From Mikania micrantha (Eukaryota > Streptophyta > Magnoliopsida > Asterales > Asteraceae): a DNA stretch of 64,000 nucleotides. The first letter of the stretch is position 1. Each line of letters starts with the position of its first letter. A program made the position numbers and the translations under genes. The stretch covers positions 17,001,475 to 17,065,474 of the forward strand of contig CM018696.1 of NCBI GenBank assembly GCA_009363875.1, in the 5' to 3' direction. This document shows positions 44,353 through 55,770 of this stretch, piece after piece. The notes beneath the pieces are model-generated. The model searched no databases and was not told the origin of the DNA. It saw nothing but the letters and a program-made list of their open reading frames with translations.

Positions 44353-45947
44353 TAAGGTATTAAGTTCTTATGATTTATTATTAGTAATAAAGGGTAATAT
44401 ATGAACATAACATATTTTCCCTCTCCTATTTATTTTTATAATTAATTTTCTCTCTCTTCTTTCATAATCACATTTAAAAAAGTCAAAATTACATTATTGT
44501 ATTATTGTTGTAAATACTAGTAAATATTTTTACAACTATTATACAAGTAATCGTGTTCGTACATATAATTTGATTACACATATGTAATCAATCAAAGTAA
44601 ATGTGTTCGTATATATCATCTGATTACATATATGTAATCACTTAAAACAGAACAACATTTAAGCACATGTGCAATATGATTACGTATATGCAATCATAAT
44701 TCGTGTATAAAGACAATGAACATCATTCATAAGCATTCGGTAAAAATGCTTACATATATGTAATCAACAATAAAAAAAACAAATGTAACACATATAATCT
44801 GATTATATATATGTAATCAACCAAAAAAACAAATGTAACACATATAATCTGATTAAATATGCGTAATCAACAAAAAAAAAACAAATGTAACACATATAAT
44901 CTAATTACTTATACGTAATCAACCAAATAAAAACAAATGTAAGCACATATCAATAGATTACGTATACGTAATCAATCAAATTGGTTAAAGTAGGAAAGAA
45001 ATCAAATCATCCACTCAAATAAACAAGGTTTTAGAGGATCATACATTTGAAATAAAAGACCAATAAATAATCATAGATTCGAGTTTCAAACTTGCAAAAG
45101 TCAACCTTCTTGAATATATGAAATTTGAGCAAAACATTAAAAATAAAGTAAACAATAAATATTAAGCAAAAAATAGGCAACAATATAAAAGATGAATATG
45201 CATCATAGAAACATGTTGTGCTGCTACTTGTAATTCTTCACAATATAAAAGCAAATTTTGAGCCAAAAGATTTGGATGAACCGATGAGATGAGAAGTGTG
45301 GTTGCCACATCAGGTTAGCTTACGAGCAAGTTGAAGAAATCCAATAACAAGGAGTCGTCCATTGCTATCATGAATATTCAGGGTCGAATCAATTACATCC
45401 GAGACTTTATCGTCATCCTTGTCCACAAATCACAAAGGCCCTGAACTTCTGTATACATTCACAGTGATAAAAAACCTTTTCAATTTTTTAGTGAACTTTG
45501 AAAATTATTAAAACCCTAAGTTGAAACAACATCAAGTGTTGTAAGATTATGAATATGAAAAGAAAACGAATGAAGGGATTTGATTACCAGTTAACAGGAA
45601 CAATGTGATGAAGAGGAATTAATCAAAAAAAAAGGAAGATATAGTATGAGTTGAAGATTAATTGAGAGATCGTGAATAACTGAGAGATGATAAATTATTG
45701 AGAGATTTAAGGAGAAATAAAAGGAAAATGATTAGATAAAATATAAATTACATAAATAATCAATAGTAATTTTACCAAATTAACCTTTTGAATAAAAATT
45801 AATTTTAATAAAAGAAATTATTTGATTGGTTGAAAAGAGTTTTCTAAGTTTATATATATATCAATAGTAATTTTACCAAATTAACCTTTTGAATAAAAAT
45901 TAATTTTAATAAAAGAAATTATTTGATTGGTTGAAAAGAGTTTTCTA

Positions 45948-45960
<13 letters not shown>
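44341..45960. mobile_element. AT-rich element with an array of GATTAC palindromes
   Basis: Bounded by TA runs. The left end AGTAAGGTATTAAGTTCTTA recurs at 47914. At 44571-44974 eight palindromes of the type TGATTACATATATGTAATCA recur every 50-60 bp. At 45761-45962 a 101-bp unit is tandemly doubled (CAATAGTAATTTTACC start). On the minus strand 45300-45600 has weak exon-like texture but no clear frame. Non-coding as far as I can see. Confidence 0.5.
44571..44974. repeat. eight spaced palindromes GATTACATATATGTAATC
   Basis: Units start at about 44571, 44621, 44676, 44736, 44791, 44848, 44901 and 44955. Each has GATTAC/GTAATC arms of 6-9 bp with small changes, and most are preceded by AACACATATAATC. 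The arms vary more than the spacing. Confidence 0.8.
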
Positions 45961-45987
<27 letters not shown>

Positions 45988-45990
<3 letters not shown>

Positions 45991-46384
45991 GAAGGTTAAA
46001 AATATAACCCACTCTTAAAGCAATAACTATAAATAACCCGTCAAGATCAAGCCAAATTTTTCGAATTTTTTTTAACAGCATTGTAAACACATTTAGAACA
46101 CTTTCTTATTTTATGAGTTTACGTAAATTCATCACCGTTTGAGAGTTAACATCGTTGTAAGTTTTTAAAATTTTGTAACTTACAGTGCTGTAAGTGTAAA
46201 ATTTTAAAAATTTACAACGACGTTAACTCTCAAACGGTGATTAATTCACGCAAACTCATAAAACAAGAAAGTGTTCTAGATGTGTTTACAATGCTGTTAA
46301 AAAAATTCAAAAATTGACTTGATCTTGACGGGTTATTTAGAGTTATCACTTTAAGAGTGAGTTATGTAAAATTCCATGTCCTAT
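45988..46384. mobile_element. foldback MITE, family 1, copy 2
   Basis: Very like copy 1 over its whole length (ACCCACTCTTAAAGCAATAA to TTTAAGAGTGAGTTATG), here with both ends flanked by long TA runs and ends GGGAAGGTTAAA / CCATGTCCTA. Confidence 0.9.
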
Positions 46385-46390
46385 ATATGT

Positions 46391-46426
<36 letters not shown>

Positions 46427-46427
<1 letters not shown>

Positions 46428-47894
46428 TAGTTTAGTAACCCGTGTAATACACGGGTTGACTTATATTAAAATGTCAACCGAAAAAAAGATTTTAGTAATA
46501 TAATATAATTACCATCAATGTAAAAAAATTTAAATTCAATCATTAAACAACAAAATATATATATATATGATGGTATGCTATGAAATCAAATAAATGATAT
46601 GATCTTGAAAAGAAAATTGTAAACAATTCAACAATTATAATTACTTTTAACATATCAACTTATATGTCAAACAAAACTTAATAAAGTAAAATAAAAAAGT
46701 TAAAGGAATTTGTTCATAAACTTCCAAATATTTACTTGTACACCACATTTGTTGTTGTATTTGTAACTTTTTCAACTTTATCAAAAATTTTAAGTTTAAG
46801 TTCATCCATACTATTCACTCTCGATAATCCGACATATAATTGACCATGTGTAAAAACTGGGTTTCATAAATACAAGCTGAGTTTTGATAATTATTGTCCT
46901 TGACTTTTGATAAATGATTGTCTTTGACTTTTATTTATTGTCATCACAAAAACATATAGACAATGGAAATCATCTTCTTGTAAATGTTATCATTGATGAA
47001 GAGTCTACTCACCACAAAATAGAATGAGTTTGAAAAAAACAAATTACCTGAAATCATAATTAAAAACATTCATGATAATAACAATTAATACCATGAATTA
47101 TAATTTAAATATTTAGTATAATTGCGTATGAAAGATTTAAAACAATTAAGATATATCATTGAAAAACTCCACTCTTGCAAATTGCAAAGTGATTACAAGA
47201 TATTATTCATTTGTATGTTTAGACATATCTTTGAACATTTGAAAAGCATAATGATCCCATAAGGTTTTGTAAACCGTACAACCGTTGTAAAAACATAAAA
47301 ATAAACAAATTAATAAAATATATTTCTAATGTAGTTATATAATGTATATAATGACTCAAACTCAAGATCTTGAATCTCCATGGTGATTCTGCTTTTGTTT
47401 TTGTCATCTTTCAAATTAACCCTGATTCTAGCTACTTGTTAAAAAAACTTCACAACATACCCAATAACATCTATAAAACTAAATAAAAATCATATTAGTA
47501 GACAATTTAAAATGTAGTTATTAATATAACATAAATTGATATGACTGTTATGTTTTTAGGAATTTCATTGTAAAACACATTAATTAAAATGGTAGTACGT
47601 ATGAAAACATTGCAAAATATCATTTATTATAATATAATTAATAAAGTTAAATAATGATTTCAATTAATTAGTCATATTTAATTGCTTATGACAATAAGTA
47701 CATTAATACATGAATTACAAGTATTAATTAATGAAAATAAATGACAAAATTCAAACTTAAATTGCGGTATTGACACTTGTCACTTTGTCTCATGTGGATA
47801 TGTTTTTTGAGTGACATGTGGCATATGGATGAGTTGGCCAAGCTAGTAAGATGACAAGTGGCATTTGAGTTACTTGTTTATTAGGATTAGAAGA
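46427..47894 (-). mobile_element. non-autonomous Helitron with helicase relic
   Basis: 1468 bp. On the minus strand it starts TCTTCTAATCCTAATAAAC after an A and ends with the hairpin AACCCGTGTATTACACGGGTT, then ACTAAACTAG, followed by T. This meets the Helitron rules: 5' TC, 3' CTRR with a hairpin about 10 nt before it, insertion between A and T, no target duplication. About 300 bp from the 3' end it keeps the C-terminus of the Helitron helicase (separate entry). The rest is AT-rich and non-coding. Confidence 0.85.
46732..46871 (-). pseudogene. C-terminal end of Helitron (PIF1-like) helicase
   Basis: On the minus strand NPVFTHGQLYVGLSRV then NSMDELKLKIFDK is readable up to a stop at 46732. 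This matches the last conserved motif of PIF1/RepHel helicases (usual form HGQLYVALSRV). One codon upstream of NPVF is a TGA, so the frame is closed, and no other helicase motifs or Rep domain are present. Confidence 0.85.
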
Positions 47895-47911
47895 TATATA
47901 TATATATATAT

Positions 47912-48367
47912 ATAAGTAAGGTATTAAGTTCTTATATTATCATAAATTTGATTAGAAAATAAAAAGGTAAATATATAAAAATACAGTAAACTAATAAATT
48001 ATAAATGTGCTAATTATTGATCTAAATTGAATAATACCTTAATATATGATTTAAAAGATCAGGTAGATTATATATGAATAAATAAGAATTTTAATTTTGA
48101 AATGAGTTTTGAAAAATAGAAGTTCACTACAAACGGAAAATAATAATCAAAATTAAAATGGTGATTTAAAAAGGCAATGATTCATGAGTTAAATGTAATT
48201 AATTAATAATAATAATAAAACATTTCTAAAATAAAAAAAAATTAATCACCATGAGATGCCATGTGGCATTATTAGATGATAAGTCAATTAATTGTTGTCA
48301 TTTGTCATGTAGTTAAGTCATAGAGTGACACATGGCTAATTGTTATTGTTTTATTAAGTAGTATAGA
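47912..48367 (-). mobile_element. Helitron-like fragment with a 5' end
   Basis: On the minus strand it begins TCTATACTACTTAATAAAAC after an A, close in style to the 5' end of the Helitron at 47894, and shares GCCATGTGTCACTC-type words with it. No CTAG hairpin end is seen; the other side meets AGTAAGGTATTAAGTTCTTA, the end also seen at 44341. AT-rich, non-coding. Confidence 0.5.
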
Positions 48368-48690
48368 TCGGAAAAAAATATAAACCAATTCTATTGGAAT
48401 AACCCAAATAAATTCGGCAAGATGAAGCCAAATCTTGAAGTTTTTTTACCATCATTGTAACACATTTATAACACATTCTTTTTTTTTGTAAGTTTGTGTG
48501 AATTTATTACAGTTTAAGATGTACCATTGTTGTAAAACTTACAACGCTTTAACTGGTTTAGGCCCAAAATTTACAGCGATGTTACATTTTAAACGGAGAT
48601 AAATTTAAACATTCTTCAAAAAAGAAAGTATTCTAAATTTATTACAATGATGTTAAAAAATACAAAATTTGACTTTATTATAGTAAAAAT
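48368..48690. mobile_element. foldback MITE, family 1, degenerate copy
   Basis: Recognisable by GGCAAGATGAAGCCAAAT, CATCATTGTAACACATTTA, ACTTACAACG and ATTACAATGATGTTAAAA in the same order as copies 1 and 2, but with many changes and an altered centre. Confidence 0.7.
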
Positions 48691-48960
48691 TATATGAGTT
48701 ATTCACGTAGGCGTCACATAAACAACCAACACCATCACCCTCTCATCGTTACATATAGGCATCACATGTATTATCATCACACTCTCATCGCTCCATCACC
48801 CCTCCTCTTTTTCCCCTTTTTTATCCTCTCATGCCGTGACCATGGTCACGTATTTGGCACCATGGCTTGGTCACGCCCCCAAGGTGTTATGGTTGTGAGA
48901 GGTGTGAGAGCGTGATAGAGGGTGGTCAAATCTCTCCTCACGACTCATAACACATAGCCT
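48691..48960. repeat. C/T-rich repeat related to 63590 and 54440
   Basis: ACGTAGGCGTCACATAAACA and ACCAACACCATCACC match CACGTAGGTGTCACATAATC at 63593 and, in reverse, GTGACGCTTACGTGACGC at 54481. The ORF 48694-48915 is most likely accidental. Perhaps a Harbinger-type non-autonomous element; ends not found. Confidence 0.4.
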
Positions 48961-50599
48961 TATTGTAGTGTTATCCGTCTCTAAGCAGCATCACAAGTAT
49001 GAGGCCCTTTTCTTATTTTAATCAACCTTTTTAAATGAAAAACTGATGTGGAAAGAACTGTAACGAATGTCTTAACATATTAATTATCAGGGGCGGCCCT
49101 GAGAAATTGGGTGCCCAGGACGAGTCGGAGAAAAAAGACCCCTTACGCATTCAAAGCTCCTGACAAAGCGGGGGTCAAGGGGGCCGCGCCCCCTTGCGGG
49201 GTCCTAGGGGCAGCGCCCCTGGCGGGGTCCAAGGGGCAGAGCCCCTGGTGGCGGTCCTGCTGGCCAGTCAGCGGGCGGGGGTCAAGGGGGCAGCGCCCCC
49301 TTGTGGGGTTCGGGTGTAACACCCCGACCGGCGGCGGAATCGTCGGGATGCCACGAGGGATGTGTAGATTGTTCAAAAGCTCGTGGGCATCTAAATCAAA
49401 TCATCATATATCATTCAATCAACCAAAATAATTACACAAAAATCATGTTCATCATGAATTAAGTACATCAAGTACACAAAAGAATTAGCTAAATTAACTA
49501 AATCCTAATCGCCAGAATTTTTAGTTAATTAGCTAAGTCCAAGATCCTATATGATGATGTCCAAAATAGAAGAGATCATCCTCTTCATCCTACTTGTCTC
49601 CATCACCTGAAACATGTAAGAAAATCAAGTGTCAACTACAAAGTAGTTGGTGAGTAATCATAAGTTTTATACTTAAAATAGTTTTATAAAATGAATTTAA
49701 AAGTTTAAGTTTAAAAAAATGGTTTTATAAAAAGTTTAGATAAAATGAGTATAAATGCTTATGATTTTCTGGGAAAATCCACAATATTACCTGTATGAGA
49801 TAATCCAATCAATCTCCAAACTCAACAATCAAACACATACACAATCACATTATCACATAACCAATCAGTCATAATCAATCACAAATAATCATAGTCAAAC
49901 ATAGATAATCAATCCACAAACTAATCAACCAATCTCATCAATTATATTCTCAAATAATGTTCGTGACTATACATGATCATTATGTAATTAACATAAGTTA
50001 AATACATGATTCATGGAGTGGTCGCTAACCACGTGACAATACATGAAGTCAAAGCAATTAACCGAAGTCAAAGGCAATGACTCACAGATGTGGAAACCAT
50101 CCACGTGACAATACACGATGTCAAAGCAATTAACCGAAGTTAAGAGCGATGATTCTCGGGATTTGTGACAATACTTGTAATCTTTGTTATTGACCAAAGT
50201 CAATAACAGTGTTTACACGGTTATAAAATATTAATCAGTGATAATCCATAATAATGATAGTCCATAATAGAGAAAATCCATAATTTATGAATATCATATT
50301 GATAAACAGGTATTAGCCTTATGTTATCAAAATAATATTTGAATTTGGTATACATGCTTCACCTCCGAGTTTTAAAACAAAAACAGTTTAAAGAAAGGGA
50401 GGTTATGAGAACTCACTTGAAGTCCTTAGTATCTGTGTTCTCGTATTATGCGCGCTCACCGTTGTCGTACTGATGTTGTATTCACAGTCCTGTGTTTGAT
50501 TAAATGTTATCTAAAGTTATGATCCTTTATTTGATTGTTCTTTTTGAAATCTAAGTTGTTAATTGAGTTGGTGTAGTGAAAATGACTCATTCTTGTGAT

Positions 50600-50880
50600 T
50601 TTCATAAGAATGGCTCATGCTAATGAGTTTTCACCCGAATGAGTCATTCTCCCGAATGAGTCCCGAATGAGTCATTCTCCGAATGAGTCCCGAATGAGAG
50701 TCATTCTCCGAATGAGTCCCGAATGAGTCATTCTCCGAATGAGTCTCCCGAATGAGTCCCGAATGAGTCCCGAATGAGTCATTCTCCGAATGAGCTCATA
50801 CTCCACTCATTCTCCCGAATGAGCTCATACTCCACTCATTCTCCCGAATGAGCTCATACTCCACTCATTCGCCGAATGGC
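50600..50880. repeat. tandem array of GAATGAGTC/ATTCTCC units
   Basis: More than fifteen short units alternate CCGAATGAGTC with CATTCTCC or CTCATACTCCACTC. Because GAATGAGT and ACTCATTC are reverse complements, the array can also fold. Just downstream of the LTR transcription start (on the minus strand), so it would be in the element's RNA leader. Confidence 0.85.
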
Positions 50881-51310
50881 TCATACTCATGGGCCATTCG
50901 CCCGAATGGGTTTTCAGCCATGGGAGAAGATGATTTCGAGGTATAGTCGTATATATAGTCGTTTTGAGTGGGTTTAGGTGAGTAAACTCATTTAGAAGGT
51001 GTATGGGTCGAAAAAGTGATGTTTTGAACCGGTTAAAGTTCGGTTTTTGTCGGGTTTGTAGAAAACCCTAAAAATCGCTACTTTGATCTCGATTTTACCT
51101 CGGTTTTGGTCGTTTTCAGAGCAGATCCTTTGTACTTCCGTGTAGAGGGGATCAATACCTTCGTCTAGGCTCAAGAATGGCTCGATTTCGTTGAGAGATG
51201 AGTGAGATATGGTAGAGAGAAGGTTAGGGTTTCTAGAGAGAGAAAGTTCCGGTGGTTTGGTTTTAGAGAGAGAGTGGGAAGAGAGAAAATGAAGAAGATG
51301 ACTCATTTAA

Positions 51311-51325
51311 GGGTATTTATACCCC
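51311..51325 (-). promoter_or_regulatory. TATA box of the solo LTR
   Basis: GGGGTATAAATACCC on the minus strand, followed 20-60 nt downstream by a C/T-rich leader (CTTCTTCATTTTCTCTC). Likely the LTR promoter; whether it still fires cannot be told. Confidence 0.6.
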
Positions 51326-52952
51326 GAGTGAGTTCGGGTTCGTTTTTGTTGCTCGGTTCGCGTTTTCGTTACGTTTCCGGAACGTAACGCGCGTATTTTT
51401 ACGGTTTAAAATAAAAGATGTCGGTCATTCAAAATCATATAAATGGTCGGTTATGCTTGGTTTTTAACGATAACATATTTAAACATAATATGTTTAAATA
51501 ATTGGATTTCATTAATTAAAATGATTTAAATAATTTTATTTCGTAAAACGATTTCGTTCTATTTTTACTAAATTAATTATTTTAAATAACTGATTTACTC
51601 GGTTTTGCTTTAGGTTGTGATTCCTAATAAACGTTTTCAGTTTTCATTTATTAAATTAATATCACCATTAATTATTTTATTATCTCGTCGAAACGCGTTA
51701 CTCGTGTACGTATTCGTAAAGATCGTCACCTTTGCGAATCCAACGCTCGTACCGTATTTCGATCCGATTTATAATTTATTGAATATCGTTTCAGAATATT
51801 ATTCCTAATAATTATATTCGTGTGAATCGTCACTCACGCGAATACATTTATTAAGTTAATATTTCTGAATTAATATTCGTGTTTAAATAACGTGCGTAAC
51901 CTCACCATCGCGTAATCAGTTCCATTATTCTATAAATTTTAATATTAAAATTCCCAAACCAAAACCCATATTCATTTTTATTCCGAACCAACAATCATTA
52001 TTTTCAATAATATAACTGCGATAAACTCTCTGGTTCTGTTTAGTTGGGTTACAACTAAACTTCCCATGTTTACGCGTATAATATGTGTTATAATCATGTA
52101 TACCAGTAACAGTGATAATAACCAATAATATCAATAAATAATCCATTATCATTAATAATAATAAATCTTAGGTCGTAATAGTACAATCGTACGGATGTAC
52201 GGATGTACGGACAACCTAAAGTACAGTGATGTTACATCGGGGCAACGCCCCGAAACCTAAACGAAATGTCATAAGTTAATATGTTCGGGATTAACTTCCG
52301 TATTTTACCTAAATCAGTCATTTAATAATCAGTAAACTGTAAATCCATGGGCCCAATTTCTTGGGATTTTGAATTTCAATTTCTTCTTGAATGTGAGTGT
52401 CCATGGAACCGGTTAGGATAAAGGGCTTTTGAGAAATGAAATGGGCCCAATTTGTAATTATAAAATGTATTTATATACAATTGATTACGTAATTCATCAT
52501 AAATATATTTAACTGAGTTATTTGTTACTCAAACCCGTGTTATACTCGGGTTTATAACTTAGTATATATATAAATACATGTATAAAAATGTGCCCCTCGA
52601 AAAATTGGGCCCGGGACGGAGGTCGGGTTTGCCCCTCCCCCGGGCCGCCCCTGTTAATTATATACGAATAGATAAATTAACAAGTAATGATAACAATATA
52701 GAATTTTGAAGTGTTCTAAAATTAACTTATCATATGAACTTTTATTTTTATTTTTATGAATCAATTAATTAATCTCTTATGAGTTGTTTTGAAGCTTCTT
52801 AACCTTATATGATTTCAACTGAAAAGACAAAGTGGCCGCCTAGATCAATTAATAATTTTTAATACATTATTATAGTGTTAACAAAACCTTTATTTATAAA
52901 GAAAACAAGAAAAGGGAAAATTTGGGAATATGATAACTAGTAATATCTAAAT

Positions 52953-53164
52953 CTTTCCTTAAAACTTAGCCTAGTGGTTAGGGTTCTCACTTTTCATAGT
53001 GAAGGTCATGGATTAGAATTTATCTAGGAGCAAGTTAAAAAGAACACAAAGTGAGGGTTCAGCTTGAGATTTAGCCCAGATTTGATCTTAATGGGGAGCG
53101 ATGGTTTGCCTATTCTACGGGGTTCTCGTTCATACATGGTACATATTAACATCGCCGTTTAAAA
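52953..53164 (+). mobile_element. tRNA-derived SINE with 14-bp target duplication
   Basis: A-box-like TTAGCCTAGTGGTTAGGG, degenerate B box (CATGGATTAGAATT), body and a short A tail after CATCGCCGTTT. Flanks AGTAATATCTAAAT (52939-52952) and AGTAATATCTGAAT (53165-53178) match at 13 of 14. Confidence 0.8.
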
Positions 53165-53242
53165 AGTAATATCTGAATGTATGCTCAAACTTTAATTAAG
53201 ACAAAGTGCCTTGCATTCAACACCAAAGTTATACACGAAATT

Positions 53243-53399
53243 TTTTGGATGAGGTTGGGTATAGTAGCAAGGTGTTCTCGCTTCTCACCTCACCTAAAGG
53301 TTGTATGTTCGAGTTTTAAGGATGAAAACATTATGCTATATTATCTTTAAATGTTTTTAATTTTTGCCTAAATGTAAATATTCTCGTAGTCGTTAAAAA
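53243..53399 (+). mobile_element. SINE fragment
   Basis: tRNA-like stretch GTAGCAAGGTGTTCTCGC with a B-box-like ATGTTCGAGTTTTAAG, ending at an AAAAAA run after GTCGTT. Flanks ATACACGAAATT (53231-53242) and ATATACGAAATT (53400-53411) match at 11 of 12. The 3' end ...GTCGTTAAAAAA resembles that of the SINE at 52953. Confidence 0.65.
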
Positions 53400-53619
53400 A
53401 TATACGAAATTCTTATAAATTCATTTCTTCTTTTATGTAAATATTTATGTTTAGTGGTGTGCATTCATTGTGTGTAGCAGGAGCAGGCCTATATAGACTC
53501 AAATGATGTGACATATACCTTTTAAAAAAATAATTGTGTGTAATACATAGAACCGAAACACATATGAAGCCTTAGGTCGGTTTGACATAGACATCACCAA
53601 TAACACCATAAATAAAAGG

Positions 53620-53838
53620 AAGGGTTATCTACACACCTCAAAAACATATTTTAACACCCTCTGTTAAGTATACACCTTCTAGTGGTCACTACGGGGCGTA
53701 TAAAGGTCCAATCATTCGCACTGAGGGTTCAATCATTAGCACTGACATCCAATGATTACCCCTTTATACGCCTCGTATTGACCAATACGGGGGCGTATAG
53801 GGGTGTGAGGTGTGTTAGTGGGGTGTGTGAACACCCCT
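53620..53838. mobile_element. MULE-type miniature element with 10-bp direct flanks
   Basis: 219 bp from AAGGGTTATCTACACACC to GGTGTGTGAACACCCCT, with identical flanks AAATAAAAGG at 53610-53619 and 53839-53848. A duplication of 9-10 bp suggests a Mutator-like element. The two halves are partly inverted (GGGGCGTATAAAGG against CCCTTTATACGCC). Confidence 0.85.
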
Positions 53839-54249
53839 AAATAAAAGGCTAATCTTATTATTTTTTATAAAGTTTTTTACAAATTTTATTATTAAGAAAG
53901 ATTAATAAACAAACTAATAACCGATCTAACAAATAAAACATATTGAAGTATTTAACTTAGTAATATCATATTTCTCTTTTTTTAACAGCAATTTAATAAC
54001 TCATAATATTTTTGGACTGTTCACTATATGTCCTAAGAAAAGTATCATTATACAAAAACTCAAATACCATAAAACTAATTTGTAATCCCACGCTGGTCCA
54101 TACCACATTACCACTTTTAAGTTTTTAGTAGCTAATAATCCAACCCCATTTACTTAAGCCCACATTTAATTAGCCCATGATTGACCTATCAAACACAACT
54201 TATTTAGCTTAATTTTGACGTGGACTAATAAAAATGCTAGTCTTTGAAA

Positions 54250-54560
54250 GATGATAAGACGTTCCGGTGTGCCGTATGAGTGGGCGTGAATGGGGCGTTG
54301 AACACCGCCCCCTCAGGGGCGTGGGGGGATGGCGTGAGTGGGGCAACGGCTAAAATGGCCGTTGGAGCTTGAATTATACCGTTGCCAAAATTAACAATGA
54401 GAAGTGATGACGTGGAGTGGTTGAACCAAGGGGCATTTTCACCACTTTTGATGGAGTGGGTGATTGTGGTGGGTGTCTACGTGACGCTTACGTGACGCAT
54501 ATGTGGAGTGGTTGGATCAAGAGGCATACCCCATGATCTAAGGAAATCAGGTCCACGTCT
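54250..54560. repeat. GC-rich repeat related to 48691 and 63590
   Basis: Contains GGGGCAACGGCTAAAATGGC, a GCCGTTG duplication, and in reverse the GTCACGTA...CACCCAC words of the two related repeats. Non-coding; element ends not determined. Confidence 0.4.
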
Positions 54561-54716
54561 CATGCCTACTTATAGCGTGGTTGTTTTTTTCCTTTTTTTT
54601 TTGCTTTATTTTTTGCTTTATTTTTTAATTTTTTCTTTCTTCGTCTTTCAAAATTATTTATTTTCTTTCTTACCAACTTTTCAACGGTCTTTTATATCAA
54701 TGCTAAGTTCTATTTA

Positions 54717-55488
54717 GGGTTATGCTAAATATACCCCCTTTGTATTTTTTTTTACTTGTCGTATCCCCTCCTTAAGTTTTTTAAATATATACAAGTAAAC
54801 CTTATGTTTTTAATTAACTAAAAAGATCCATAAACCTTTAAACAAAAACGTGAGGGACTGTTTTTACAAAACTCAAACATCACAGAATCATTATCATCAT
54901 CAATTCATCGTTTAAAAATCAAATAAATATGAAATCTAAGCCTAAATAACCATAGTCGAACTCAAACTCAAAGTCTATTAAAACGAGCATAAAACTCAAA
55001 ATTAATTGAACCCAAACAATCCTTTAACCTCTGCGAAACTCTCTGCGTAAACAAAAGCTATTCACAATCTCAAACAAATCAAGAAAAAGGCATGTAAGAA
55101 CCCGGCGGTTCGACTTCGGTTCATCAAGCAACGAACATGAATTAGTTAGCTAAGGTATGTGTTTCATATATAATTACACTCGTTTTTGTTCGAGGAATGA
55201 AAGTTCTATGTTTCTAACAACAATCGGGCCTCAGTTCAATCGAATTTGAACAAAGAGGAACTAGGGTTCATACAATTAAATCTGATTTTGGATGAATTTA
55301 ATTTTATATTTTGTATAGGGTATGACAAGTAAGAGGGGATATATTTAGTAGAATTTAAAGTAAAAATAATATTTGGTGTATTTTGGTTGTGTTATATAGT
55401 TGAAGGATTGATTTTAACAAATTTATATTTAATATTTTAGGGGAGGGGGTATGACAAGTTTAAAAAAGGGGTACATATAGCCACACCC
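54717..55488. mobile_element. MULE-type element with 9-bp target duplication
   Basis: 772 bp; ends GGGTTATGCTAAATATACCC and GGGGTACATATAGCCACACCC are inverted relatives, and CTTGTCGTATCCCC is inverted against GGGGGTATGACAAG. Flanks TTCTATTTA at 54708-54716 and 55489-55497 are identical. The centre (54990-55280) has UTR- or exon-like composition (CGGCGGTTCGACTTCGG), possibly captured host sequence, but no clear frame. Confidence 0.82.
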
Positions 55489-55770
55489 TTCTATTTATGT
55501 AGTAACATGTAAGGTGCGACATAACTGAGCCACTGCAATTTACATATTTCTTTTTTTATTTAACCATGTTTATGTATACTCTTTACATAAATTTACAAAC
55601 GTTTAAAAAAAGGGTAGAAGTTGTATGTGGCTTGCATGTGCAACCTCCTTTTTTTTAGACATATATACTCTTTAACCTAATATACATGTGTCTCTTTCTT
55701 GTTACTTCTTAACACTTTCTAAGGTTTTCATCCTTTTTAGAATATCTCTCCCATATATATATATATATAT

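Larger units (their letters stand above)
49315..52236 (-). repeat. 2922-bp solo LTR nested in the hAT element
   Basis: Plus-strand ends TGTAACACCCCGACCGG and GTGATGTTACA, flanked by TCGGG at 49310-49314 and 52237-52241. On the minus strand it starts TGTAACATC and ends CGGGGTGTTACA. A minus-strand TATA box (GGTATAAATACCC, 51311-51325), followed by a C/T-rich leader, fixes the orientation. At about 50600-50880 it carries a CCGAATGAGTCATTCT array. No gag or pol; the minus ORF 50992-51306 lies in the LTR leader and has no domain. Confidence 0.92.
49088..52653. mobile_element. hAT-type element carrying a solo LTR inside
   Basis: From CAGGGGCGGCCCTGAG to CGGGCCGCCCCTG, flanked by perfect TTAATTAT at 49080-49087 and 52654-52661. 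Subterminal GAAATTGGGTGCCC is inverted against TTGGGCCCGGG. The left interior (49160-49310) is a GC-rich run of small palindromes such as GGGGCAGCGCCCCTGG. The solo LTR 49315-52236 is inserted into this run. Without it the element is about 640 bp. Non-coding. Confidence 0.92.

Noticed and set aside
44571..44974. CRISPR-like regular repeats
   Set aside because: Plant context, AT-rich variable units, no cas genes; it is a palindrome array inside a transposon.
45881..46090. 69-codon ORF with YIYIYIYI
   Set aside because: Translation of a TA microsatellite.
49111..49431. ORFs of 106 and 77 codons on opposite strands
   Set aside because: GC-rich palindrome run of the hAT element; the plus ORF runs on into the solo LTR, so it is a chance frame across an insertion boundary.
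50992..51306. 104-codon minus-strand ORF, S/L-rich start
   Set aside because: Lies in the leader of the solo LTR just after the TATA box; no domain, and the LTR is non-coding in relatives.
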